Assembly (NCBI GenBank): GCA_016169945.1
Contig: JADLSH010000138.1
Coordinates: 620,001 to 684,000, forward strand
From: Trachythela sp. YZ-2020
Lineage: Eukaryota > Cnidaria > Anthozoa > Malacalcyonacea > Clavulariidae
Direction: 5' to 3'
DNA: 64,000 bases
In this document: one piece after another, positions 1 through 10,146 of the stretch
How the letters are laid out: every line of letters begins with the position of its first letter
Numbering within the stretch: position 1 is the first letter of the stretch
Made by a program: the position numbers and the translations under genes
Notes under the pieces: model-generated
Databases searched by the model: none
Told to the model about the DNA's origin: nothing
Seen by the model: the letters and a program-made list of their open reading frames with translations, nothing else

Positions 1-38
1 TTATTTCCCCATAATTATTGTGTGTACTGATATAAACT

Positions 39-3000
39 ATGAGTGTGAATAATTTAAATAATTTAAGACTTGATAATTTGCCATGTTTTGATCTGGTGTC
101 AGCTCTTACTAAAATACCATCTCTTAGATTAGCTGATATTGATCAACACTTACCTAGCCAAATTAACTTTAATTATTATTCTGGTGAAGAGTTCTTAAAT
201 AATCAGGATATTTTAGATCTATCAAACAAAAAGTCTTTTGGAGTATTACACTGCAATATTAGAAGTCTTCAAGCAAATATTGATAAAGTTTCTCTTCTAT
301 TGAATGATCTTAGATATCCATTTTCTGTTGTGGACTTACTGAAACTAGAATCAAACATCAGATAGACAGCTTAGTGAATATAAATATGTGTGGATATAGA
401 TTTTTATCTCAACCTTCTCTTACAAATGCAGGGGGAGTTGGTATATTTGTGAGAGAGGATCTGAGTTATGTTCTTAGAAATGATTTAAGTATTTCTAAAA
501 CTGAGTTTGAAGCACTGTGGATTGATATTGAAAGCAAAGGTCAAAATATAATCTGTGGTGTTCTATACAGACATCCAAAAGCAAATCTTGAAGTATTTAC
601 AAATTATCTTTACTCAATATTAGATAAAATTCAAAATGAAAATAAGTTATGTATCATTCTAGGAGATTTGAATATTAATTTGTTAAATTATGAAACACAT
701 GTATCAACTGAAAATTTTGTTAATAGTATGAGCTCATATTTTTTCCACCCACAAATTATCCAACCTACTAGAATAACTGATCATACTGCAACATTAATTG
801 ACAATATCTTTATTAATTCACTTGATTACCACACTATAAGTGGAAATATTTTATCTGATTTATCGGATCATTTGCCAAATTTTTTAATCATCAATAAAAA
901 TTTTAAAGTGAATACGAAAACAAAAATTTATAAGAGAGATTACACCAATTTTAACAAAACTGCACTCGTGGAAGAAGTTACATCAATAAATTGGGATATA
1001 GTTTTGCCACAAAATAATGATGTGAATGAAATCTTTGACTGCTTTTATTCAAAGGTTTCAGATGTGATTGATAATCATGTTCCTCTAAAGAAATTAACTA
1101 GAAAAGAGGTCAAGTTTAGCTATAAACCATGGATTACCCCGGCATTAAAGGTATCCATTCAGGAGAAAAATAAATTATTCAAGAAGCATTTAAATAGAAA
1201 TAGTATGTATCATACATATAAATACAAAATATATCGAAACAAGTTAAGCAAGTTGCTAATAGTAAGCAAGAAAATGTATTATCATGATTATTTTAAGGAG
1301 AATTTCTCTAACTTAAAAAAGATCTGGACTGGAATAAGAGAAATAGTTAATATAAATAAAAAGAATACTCAAGGAGTTCCAAAAAAATTGATTAAAGATA
1401 ATATAGAAGTTAGTGACACTAAACAAATGGCTGATGTATTTAATAAATACTTCTCTACTATAGGTATAAATACTGCAAATTCGATTACTTCTGCCCGTAA
1501 CCCTCTTGAATACATAAATTATTCATTCCAGGAGAGTTTTTTCTTGTCCCCAGTAACTGCATACGAGATAGAACTGGAAATCTCTAGAATAAATGTATCT
1601 AAAACTACAGGTCCTTTCAGTATTCCATCTAGTTTGTTGAAATCTCTACATAGCTGTTTAGCCAAACCATTAGAGTTATTGTACAATTGCTCATTTTATA
1701 CCGGGACTGTACCGGATAAATTTAAATTGCTCGGGTAATTCCTGTGTTTAAAAATGGCTCACAGACCTGTGTTAATAACTATAGACCCATTTCCCAATTG
1801 TCAGTATTTAATCGAATATTAGAGAAGTTAATGTATGGAAGATTGATAAAATACGTTGAGAATAAAAAGATTTTATTTGAAAACCAATTTGGTTTTAGGT
1901 CAAAACACTCCACAACACAGGCAGTAACTCTTATCATAGATAAGATACAAAAAGCCATTGAGGACAAATGTTATTCTTGTGGAATTTTTTTAGACCTAAG
2001 CAAAGCTTTTGATACAGTAAATCATCATATTTTAACTCAAAAATTAGAGTGCTATGGTGTTCGTGGAATAGTAAATGATTGGTTTAAATCATACTTGTCT
2101 AATAGAAAACAGTTTGTTACTATTGGTGGTATTAATTCAGCTGAAGAGAATATGTTTTGTGGTGTACCCCAAGGTAGTGTGTTAGGGCCTCTACTGTTTC
2201 TCCTCTATATTAATGACTTCAAAATCTGTTCTGACTTATTTGAATTTCATATATTTGCGGACGATGCAAATTTATTTTTTGCACACAAAAATTTATCAGA
2301 ACTAGAAGTGTTAGTAAATGTTCATTTGTCCAAAATATCAGCATGGTTAGCTGCTAATAAATTGAGTTTGAACATTGAAAAAACAAATTTTGTTATATTT
2401 CGTAGCGCTCAAAAGAGAGTCAGTTTTAGTCCTAACCTACATTTTAACCAAGTGGCTATCAAGGAAGAAAGTAGCATAAGGTATTTGGGAATTTATATTG
2501 ACTGCAACCTAAATTGGAAAATACAAATACAAAATGTTTAAAAAAAAATTAAGAGAAATGTAGGTATTTTATCAAAATTGCGTTATTATGTTTCGGCCCA
2601 AGTGCTGACTCAATTATATTATTCACTTATATATCCATTTATTACATATGGATTGACATTGTGGGGTAATACATATGAATCAACTCTGAAACCATTAGTT
2701 TTATTGCAAAAACGAGCAGTTAGGATAATGACTTTTTCAAAATATGATGAACATACTGGTCCTCTTTTTAAAAATCTTGGCCTTTTGAAACTTTCAGATT
2801 TAATTATATTTTCAAATTTATTGTTTATGTATGACTTCTATACTAATAACCTTCCTGATGTTTTCGCTGATTTTTTATGCATGTCAACCAAATGCATAAC
2901 TACAACACAAGATTAGCATCTAAAAATACATACTGTATTCCCTCAATCAAAACTAATTATGGCAAGTTTTCACTACGTTTCCAGGGACCAAAAATTTGGA

Positions 3001-3083
3001 ATAACTTAGAAGAGTCTTTGAAAAACTTGACAAGAATTGCTTTTAAGCGTAAATTGAAAATCAAACTAATTAACGAATATTAG
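39..3083 (+). pseudogene. LINE ORF2 (endonuclease-reverse transcriptase), broken
   Basis: Reads in pieces 39-365, 374-1738, 1744-2541, 2578-2916 and 2877-3083, so at least four frame changes separate it from a working protein. The first piece contains the endonuclease start (VLHCNIRSLQANIDKV). The second has GGVGIFVRED, the LGDLNINLL motif and LSDHLPNF, all typical of LINE endonucleases. RT motifs follow: NNYRPISQLSVFNRILEK, FLDLSKAFDTVNH, GVPQGSVLGPLLFLLYIND and the catalytic FADD (in HIFADDANLFF). The C-terminal part has LLQKRAVRIMTFSK and HNYNTRLASKN, typical of the region after the RT fingers and palm. It would copy LINE RNA into a nicked target. This copy is inactive. Confidence 0.85.
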
Positions 3084-3263
3084 CCTTTTCATTGTTGACA
3101 CATAATAACATAAACTAACTTAACTAACCAATATTACATCTTTTAATAATCTATATTAATATTGAACTTTCTTTTACATAATTTATTTAATCGCGGCACA
3201 ATATTCTGGAATTGGCTTGCAATATTAATGTTGACCCACAGTGGCTTGAACTACTAACTATAG

Positions 3264-3304
3264 GGTTATCTGACTAGTTTAACATTTAGTTAATTCAGAT
3301 AACC
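3264..3304 (+). other. Stem-loop in LINE 3' UTR
   Basis: A perfect 10-bp stem, GGTTATCTGA paired with TCAGATAACC, encloses a loop of about 21 nt roughly 95 bp before the 3' end. The same stem and an alignable loop occur in the related LINE copy at 63431-63470. Such 3' stem-loops in LINEs of this kind are known to be RT recognition sites; that role here is inferred. Confidence 0.65.
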
Positions 3305-3398
3305 TGTGTCATTTCGGTTTATCAATTCAATTATTATTGTATATTATCTTGTATTTTCTATTTGATGACGCCAAATAAAAGTATTGTTATTGTTATAA

Positions 3399-3930
3399 GA
3401 GACTGTAAGTTCCTCTTTGTATGCATGATTGTGTCGACAAACCTATTTGAAATTCATGGTTTTAATGTGGCTTCATTCCTTACAAATCGTGCAAATGTTT
3501 AGGTTTGGCTAGTACGAGTACTGACAGTAGTTATAACAGCACTAAAGGTTATTATGCCATACTGAATTTCTAGTGAATATTATATACTATGGGGTATTCA
3601 ATACTCAATATATCAAAACTTGGCTTAACATATTGTGGAAACAAAATACAATAAAAATAAAAGTAACAAAAGCCAAAACTTGTGTCAATTTTTATCTGTG
3701 CATTGTTTGAAGAAGAGTAGGCTTCGCGTGCCTGTTAATTTACAAACTGCTTGGAGCCACTTTAAATACGATTAGGACAATGACTATGAACCTTGTCACT
3801 TTAAACGCTCAATAAGAGACATATCTCATAGTTTTGTACTAATGTTGAAACTAAACTTTGGACCAATATGGTTCCGTTAAAATTAATGTATAAGGAAAGT
3901 TCATATTTAAAGAAAAATATAAGATTGTCT
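3399..3930. other. No gene seen
   Basis: A+T-rich sequence between the end of the first LINE and the integrase-like pseudogene. I see no conserved coding frame, terminal repeat or RNA here. Confidence 0.5.
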
Positions 3931-4045
3931 TCATTGACTTTGTGTAAGTTGCACTGGTTCTCTTTTTTCTGGTTCAACAGCAGATAATTGGCGAAGTTTG
4001 TTTATAATATTCTGTTTCAGCTCAGCTATTTGTGGTATCTTCTTA

Positions 4046-4878
4046 CTATTGTTCATCGGTGATGTCCGAAATAGCTTCAAGCAAGTCTTCGTAAAGACGC
4101 CTGGGATCATTGACGTTTTCGGGAAAAGAAAGGTCACGATCTTCTATTATCATACAAGCTAGCTCCATAAATTCTGGCGAACTGCATAGCTGGCGCTCTT
4201 TCACATATTCTTCGACAACCTCATGGTCATCTACAACACATTGGTAGTCTATTGTTCCATACATTTGTGGAAGGAATCGTCATCATTTCGTCTAAAAAAC
4301 CTTTGCATTCCTGCTACATATATATTCTCGGTACCACAATCGCCTCCTATTTTTCTTGCTATACCGCCAAATTTTCTAAGATAACAGGTGTAATAATACG
4401 CTGTCACTGCAGCGTCGTTGTTCGTGGACACAACCTCCAACCATAATATCATTTGGCTATACCCGTCTATAGTGCTGTGAATACAAAACCCAGTCTGTTT
4501 TAATTTGTCGTACAAGTCTATATGCCAGGTATCGTCGGGTCCTCTTACACAATATTGTCTTCGTTTTAGCCTCCGGTTCAATCTGCGATCAACTCCGACA
4601 GGATCGAGAGCCTTTAGTGTGTAACGCACAGTCTCTCGATCTATAGTTAACCCATGATCGTTGACGAGCCGTTGATGCATTTGCCTGTACCCAATGCTTT
4701 CACCACTTTCTAACAACTCTAGCTGAATGGAGTCCATGACGGCATCTAAACTACTTTTCCATAGTCTTCTACTTCTTCCGAGTTGTTTTAATATTATTTT
4801 TAATTGTCGAACACTCAGTGTTATCCCATGATATAAGCCCAGAAAAGCGATGATCTCTGCGTACTGTACTTCACCCAA
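4046..4878 (-). pseudogene. Integrase-core (rva_4-like) DDE protein, internally deleted
   Basis: The N-terminal part (4878 down to 4249) has a helical region with IIAFLGLYHGITLSVRQLK. Next comes a second helical segment, YRQMHQRLVNDHGLTIDRET, and then the RNase H-like core: DDTWHIDLYDKLK (first Asp), STIDGYSQMILWLEV and KIGGDCGTENI (second Asp region), then AGMQRFFR. The family, uncharacterised integrase-core proteins common in fish and cnidarians, normally continues with a HNQRIE-type segment holding the acidic third catalytic residue. Here the frame breaks near 4249-4264 and resumes at IDYQCVVDDHEVVEE, which matches the family's C-terminal domain. The catalytic Glu segment is therefore missing. 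No terminal repeats were found around it. Family recognition is from memory of the motif pattern. Confidence 0.65.
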
Positions 4879-5129
4879 GATTAAAATACTGTAGTATCAA
4901 GGAATTCCGAGTTACCTCTCTCCCATTAAATGCGGGTAAATAATTTGGAATTGCCTTTGCCTTATTCGACGATGAAAAATAACTTAAAACAAGGATTATT
5001 ATGCAAAACTTGTATATTATTCGCATTGTCGCCATATTCCCATGTATACCGTTTACTTCACCATGCAGTATACACAATGTCATTCCAATTTCGGGTGGAA
5101 ATTTGTTTCACGACATAAAAAAATTGTTC

Positions 5130-5411
5130 GCGACATGGAATTTGTTTCGCGACATGGAATTTGTTTCGCGACATGGAATTTGTTTCGCGACATGGAATTT
5201 GTTTCGCGACATGGAATTTGTTTCGCGACATTGAATTTGTTTCGCGACATGGAATTTGTTTCGCGACAAGGAATTTGTTTCGCGACATTGAATTTGTTTC
5301 GCGACATGGAATTTGTTTCGCGACAAGGAATTTGTTTCGCGACATTGAATTTGTTTCGCGACATAGAATTTGTTTCGCGACATGGAATTTGTTTCGCGAC
5401 ATGGAATTTGT
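5130..5411. repeat. 19-bp tandem repeat (about 15 units) with 57-bp higher-order pattern
   Basis: The unit is GAATTTGTTTCGCGACATG with variants only in the last three bases. In order the variants read five ATG, then ATT, ATG, AAG, ATT, ATG, AAG, ATT, ATA, ATG, ATG. The middle part repeats ATG-AAG-ATT, a 57-bp higher-order unit. Looser units precede it from about 5098. All frames appear open only because 19 x 3 contains no stop in several frames; I do not regard it as coding. It lies a few hundred bases upstream of the start of the minus-strand integrase-like pseudogene. Confidence 0.95.
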
Positions 5412-5868
5412 CGCCGCGAAAAAGTAGAAAGCGATCCTACAAATTCGCCTAGTGTAGAATGGGCTTAGAAGACTCTAAATAGGAGGTTATCCATCATCCC
5501 TTGCGTGCTCAATGTGTAAGTTTTAAGATTTTTGAAGGACAACCTTTTTTGAATTGGCTGTATATATATATATATATACAGTGTGGTTGTCACTTGGTTG
5601 ACAGAGCTCAACACCACAAGGCAGAGCAATAATACGTTGTAAGATAAAATGTTAAAAAACAGTTTACTCGGTTACCCGAGTTTCACGCTTAAAACGGATC
5701 GTCAGATCTAACACTCCATATGTTTACAAAGCGTTCATTTTCCTAGTTATTGTATTAGCATAAAATCATAACTATAGAAATCCTACGTATTGTTTACATA
5801 AAATGTATAAAGGTTTGTATGAAAATTAGCATAAAAATATTGTATCATAAAAATTTGTTTTTGTGCCT
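5412..5868. other. Non-coding spacer with (TA)n
   Basis: No gene seen. A (TA)9 microsatellite occupies about 5561-5578 and is bounded by CTG/CAG so that the whole is self-complementary. Confidence 0.6.
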
Positions 5869-5869
5869 A

Positions 5870-6640
5870 CATAATGATACGAGTTCAGACTTTTTGTTTA
5901 TAAAAATCGTTTGTCCGCGTTCAAAATACAAAGTTTCTCAGTCAGGCATAGGCTGCATTGCCTTGAACCGCCTCGATAAGCACGGGCTCGTTGCATTATT
6001 GACCACTTCATTGAATACTTTGTTCCCGATTCTTTTAATTTCCAAAGGTGTTTTGAAAGCGCTGTTTTAGTGGCGTACTTCTTCTTTTCGAAAGATTGCT
6101 TGTGGTTGCCATATCGGATCTTGAAGTTGTGCTCTGTCATGCCAATATATTAACTCCTTGTAGTTTGATCTTCCGCTGTCACCGTTGCCTCGTATACAAT
6201 ATTGCTGGTTGTGCATGCACCATTCAGTGGGCAATCAGGTTTGATACGACAGTTGCATTCACTATCAGGGTTCTCGTTGGTGGTGTTACGCGAAATCTCT
6301 GAGTTGTGGCTTCTAATTACATTTGCCATATTGCTCATGCAGCTATAGCGTACTTTTGTGTTGGCTCGGTTGAACAGCTTGTGTAGGAGGTTATCAATAG
6401 GAAAATGCTTGCCGATCAGGACCAGGAGGGTATGACCTACATTTGTTCTTACGCTGTGGCTGTATGGGGAATTGAACCAGGTGATTTTTCTGCGGCGTTT
6501 CGCTTTATTTGGTGTTTTGACCTCCTTTGTCCTCTTGTACTCGATGTTTACATTAAATCCGCTCGACTTCAGGGCTTCGTTGTATTGTGTTGTTGCCTAC
6601 TCAGTCTCGTCACAGTAATTGTTTGATTATTTGTGGGGGG
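5870..6640 (-). pseudogene. Penelope-like element remnant with GIY-YIG endonuclease region
   Basis: Reading the minus strand, the segment encodes NEALKSSGFNVNIEYKR, RRRKITWFNSPYS, LIGKHFPIDNLLHKLFNRAN and VRYSCMSNMANVIRSHN. Then come ECNCRIKPDCPLNGACTTSN and IVYEATV (start of the GIY-YIG module), and finally FKIRYGNHKQSFEKKKY, TALSKHLWKLKESGT and LCLTEKLCIL. This order is the linker and endonuclease end of Penelope-like elements or the closely related GIY-YIG retroelements. The RT domain is absent, and at least one frame change lies near 6150. The GIY-YIG nuclease would nick target DNA; this copy is truncated and dead. Confidence 0.75.
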
Positions 6641-6649
6641 GTGGTGGAA

Positions 6650-7290
6650 TTATTCCCCGGTGACTTCAATTCTACACACTCCTAGAAAGTTGCCTAGATC
6701 TCTTTTATTCAAAATTTTGGAAATTAACATTTTGATTACCAATGATTTGCCTCATTGACTTCGTTCAGGTTAATAAATGCTATTCAATTTCAGTCACAGA
6801 AACGAGGCTGATAAGGCTTATTAAGATGCACATAAAATAATATTTAAACTCATCTGAATTATGAAAGTGGTCTATTACTGACAATTTCAACGTTTAATTT
6901 GTTCTTTTTTAAGGAAAACGCTTATCAATTATATGTAATTTATATTTGTTGCCGGATTTCCAACGAGTAATGCCGCTTGAATCTATGATCAATAACATAC
7001 TTCACGCATTTCTTGAAATAGAACAACGTAAGTGGATAAGGTATGTGTACAGCGAACTACATATAGGTTCAAAAAGTTTTATTCAAGCAGACATTTTTGC
7101 CGGTTCAGGCTTCTTCAGTGCTTACATGTAACTGACATAAATATTGAAATCTACTTATACAGCTCGGCTTATTAATAATTAACTATATAATACAAAAATG
7201 CAATTCCTTAACTATATTAAAACTCTCAAGGGTAAAATTGTTAACGTTTTCTATTTTCAATTGTCAAAATTAATTAAAATGGAATATAAA
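6650..7290. other. No gene seen
   Basis: A+T-rich. An open frame of 61 codons at 6946-7131 has no recognisable motif and is likely chance. Confidence 0.4.
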
Positions 7291-7294
7291 GATA

Positions 7295-7406
7295 TTCATC
7301 CCATTATTGGTGGCAATAATGATCAATAAAGATAATGATAAATAAAGATATTAATTAATAATAATGATATTCATCCCATTATTGGCGCCATTCATCCCAT
7401 TATTGG
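7295..7406. repeat. Triplicated TTCATCCCATTATTGG motif
   Basis: The 16-base motif occurs at 7295-7310, 7370-7385 and 7391-7406, the last two almost adjacent. This is a local duplication with no coding meaning seen. Confidence 0.7.
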
Positions 7407-7734
7407 TGGCAATGATACCCGTCGGAAGCAAGAAAAGCGTCTCATTTTTAAACTTGGCACCATTCAGCCTGATGGTATCAATGAGCGCCTCTCCTTCATC
7501 TAGCTCATTCTTTTCTCTTAAATACTTCTTATATACTTTCCTCTATATCCCCTCTTCCCTTCCCTTGTATGACATTTATAGCGCTTTGGTAAGTGTAACG
7601 CCTGTGCGCAGGCCTTCGACCCTCTAATCGGGCCGAAGCCTGCATGCAGGCTATATCTTTACATATTAATTCTATTTTGCTATGATTGTTATGACTATAC
7701 TTTATTTTCATTGGTTAATATTTTGTTCACGTGA

Positions 7735-7826
7735 CAGCTTTTATAGCGTTGCTATAAAAGCTGATGTAATGTGTTTATCTGTCTACTAATTTTTCCTGAC
7801 GAAGGGCTTTAGCTCAAAACGTCGAG
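7735..7826 (+). other. Hairpin plus hammerhead-like core of a Penelope-type element
   Basis: A 12-bp perfect stem (CAGCTTTTATAG with CTATAAAAGCTG, 5-nt loop) at 7735-7763 is followed by CTGACGAAGGGCTTTAGCTC and AAAACGTCGAG at 7797-7826. Penelope-like elements carry hammerhead ribozyme motifs of the form CUGAUGA-stem-GAAAC. This copy differs at the CTGAYGA core and has AAAA in place of GAAA, so it is probably an inactive relic. The link is an inference. Confidence 0.35.
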
Positions 7827-8002
7827 ATTTTGTTTATATCTTTTAGGCGGTATGGTACGTACTCAAGTAAACGACCCAATTTGCAAGCAAAAGTGCTGAA
7901 ATAAAATATCCAATTAAGCAAAACATTACTTGCGTATCAATAAACGTAATTTACCTACTCACAAGAGAAGCTTACTGGAGCGCACAATTATCCACACTAA
8001 TC

Positions 8003-8800
8003 TACAGACGTGTTTACTCTATGGCAACAGGACACGCGTCATTCGATAGCTTATGACTTCCTCTTTAAAATGGTATTTGGATTGTCCCGGTTCATATTAC
8101 ATATCCAAACAATTTGCATACATGTTCATAAATTATCTAAAAATTTTACAATTATTGTTGATATAAATCTGAATTGCCAGAACAGGATTTAGAATTTGCT
8201 GAGCAGTATTCAACAAAAGTTGTAACTCACGAAAAAAGGAATATTGTAAAAATTCCATTGCCTTTGAAGAAGTACAACTATTTTTTTTTATTTTTTGAAA
8301 TTCACATACAAATGATCGAAATCGTTGCAATTTAATCCCGCACGCGATATAAATTACGAAATGCCATATAAGTTCAGTGTTGCTTGCTATAAAGCAATAA
8401 AAATCCGCCATCTAGGCAATGACATTACGAGCAATCGATTGCTGGTACTTTCAAGCCGATAACGTGGAAAGATCCCGGAGAATTTAGCTTCCGAAGTTGT
8501 CCGAGCGTGCGCCGACAAAACCTGCTCGTCAACAAAGAAAGCATTTTCACGAGAATTGCCATAAAAGGGCTAGATAAAAACGGATTCGTTTTAAAGATAT
8601 TGTCAATAGCTATCCAATAGTGGTGTAGCGTGTAAGTCAAAGGTATAGGAAAGCGAAATGAATGTTTAATTATTTAATATTTTTGTTAATTTGTAAACAA
8701 AACAAGTTCAGAGTGTTTAAAAGGGGCTAAATCGGCCGCATAGCGTTGTAAACAAACACAATTTACTTCTGTAAAGAGATCGTAAAACGCTGAATCGAAC
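8003..8800 (+). repeat. Inverted repeat arm 1
   Basis: This stretch is the diverged reverse complement of 13426-14157, from CAGACGTGTTTACTCT at the outer edge to CGTAAAACGCTGA at the inner edge. Part of it (about 8520-8850) also matches 58575-58860 inside a hAT element. It has no coding capacity that I can see and is probably a dispersed non-autonomous repeat present three times in the window. Confidence 0.8.
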
Positions 8801-9046
8801 GGTGGTGTTGTTACCTACATAGCATACATTGAAACGCAGATATGAACCTGCAAAACCTTACGACGATATCGTCTTAAAAACATTGGACCCTAACGATACA
8901 GAGTACTGTCAAACACACATATAAAAACACACAAAAGAACCAAGGCGAAAACATGACCTCCTTTTATAGGATATAATTTTTGTTTACCTGTAAATGTAAA
9001 TGTTGTTGAGGACATTATTCGAGGCAAGTTATATTTAGCAACTTAC

Positions 9047-9179
9047 CAAAATCTTCACAAAGATCTCCTTTGTATTCCTTTGGACATTGACATCTGTAAG
9101 GATCTGAACCAGGTCCATCTTTAAGATCAATGATCATCTTTCCTCCATTTTTACAATATTTAATTTTATTACATGGAAC
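9047..9179 (-). CDS. Exon 3 of secreted PAN/EGF gene: EGF-like module
   Basis: The exon begins after an AG at 9181-9180 (CTTTTAAG) and ends at a GTAAGT donor. It is 133 nt, in phase with exon 2 and ending in phase 1. It encodes VPCNKIKYCKNGG, a spacer with KDGPGSDP, then YRCQCPKEYKGDLCEDF. This is a typical EGF module (C-x5-C-xNGG ... C-x-C-x8-C), but the third cysteine, normally just after NGG, is replaced, so only five of six cysteines are visible. The gene must continue downstream (lower coordinates), but I found no fourth exon in the window. The role is probably extracellular binding or adhesion. Confidence 0.65.
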
Positions 9180-9662
9180 CTTAAAAGTTTAGGAAAATAA
9201 ATAAAATATAATAAAAACAAGCGTTAAACGTTTCTCTTCAATAGTTTGGCAATAGGTTATTCACGAGCTTTGCTGAAGAATGCAACTATCTGAAAAGTAT
9301 TGAAAAATTTTTTTCTCAACCTTGCTACTCTTGCATCTTTAACCCAACGCCGCGCATATTGTTCATCTCTACCTACACTGTAACCAAACGCTTATGGTCT
9401 TGGTTATCCCATATTTTTTTTGTATACATTCCCTACCTCTCCATGCTTCACGAGATAACTCAGTGTTTAATAATCCACAGATCTTCTTACTTTTAGTATC
9501 AAATTTATCCAATGGAATCAGTTTTAATATTAGGTATGAATGTTTTTGTTTAATTTTAAGATCTAGCTTATCGTTTACATACAAATGATTTCGGGTAGTG
9601 CAGCTCAATACCATAATGATATAGGAAATATAGTATGTATAATACAAAATATATTCTTTTAC

Positions 9663-9886
9663 CTTCCTAGGTTTAACAGGACGATAAAAATTCCAGCCTT
9701 TGTCATCTTTGTTGCAGGCATAAAAGTCGTGATCAAGTTTGTGCGTTAACTGACAGTTTGGCTTCTTCAGTTGTTTTTCATTAAAGTTGATCCCAGCACA
9801 GAAAACATCTTGCAAACATTTCTGAGCACATTGTTTCTGGAAATTATACATTTCAAGTAATATATTTTCCACCAACGGACAGACAT
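9663..9886 (-). CDS. Exon 2 of secreted PAN/EGF gene: PAN/apple-like module
   Basis: The acceptor CCATAG and a GTAAAAG donor bound a 224-nt exon. Joined to exon 1 in phase 1 it reads DVCPLVENILLEMYNF, then QKQCAQKCLQDVFCAGINFN, then KKPNCQLTHKLDHDFYACNK, DDKGWNFYRPVK. The CAQKCL...CAG.NF...CQL...W.FY pattern is that of PAN/apple domains in cnidarian secreted proteins, with six cysteines. The exon 1 to exon 2 phase (1) and exon 2 to exon 3 phase (0) both match, which supports a real gene rather than chance. PAN modules bind protein or carbohydrate ligands outside the cell. Confidence 0.65.
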
Positions 9887-10146
9887 CTATGGAATTTAAT
9901 TAAGGAATTAATAAAATCAAAAAGTTATCTCATGTGCTTCCGATTACACTAATTATCCTCTATATCCATGCAGTAAGGGCTAACTGAATTTTTTTTGCAT
10001 TTATAGCATTAATGCTTTCGTGCTGTATTGAAACCTTAACTATATGATTGAGGTAATTTTAAGGTTTTAATGTCTGCATGCGAAAAGTTAAAATTTGACT
10101 TAAATTCTAATTATAACGAAAATTATTTCAGTCAATATAAATATAT

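Larger units (their letters stand above)
1..3398 (+). mobile_element. CR1/L2-like LINE, 5' end outside or lost, multiply frameshifted
   Basis: The stretch carries an apurinic-type endonuclease followed by a reverse transcriptase and a 3' UTR ending in a short TTGTTA-like microsatellite tail (about 3383-3398). A related copy lies on the minus strand at 63352-64000. It shares the C-terminal protein region and a 3' UTR stem-loop, so the 3' boundary is supported by comparison. The 5' boundary is not visible because the window opens just before the first methionine of the coding region. Assignment to the Jockey superfamily (CR1/L2-like) rests on the endonuclease-RT order without RNase H and on the RT motifs; the exact clade is an inference. 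Confidence 0.85.

Noticed and set aside
5042..5452. Several long open frames on both strands reading peptide repeats such as FRDMEFVSRHGICFATWNL
   Set aside because: They are produced by the 19-bp satellite, whose period keeps several frames free of stops. No start context or domain.
7364..7711. Open frames rich in Ile/Leu/Pro and Ser
   Set aside because: They overlap the triplicated TTCATCCCATTATTGG repeat and retroelement UTR-like sequence; no motif.
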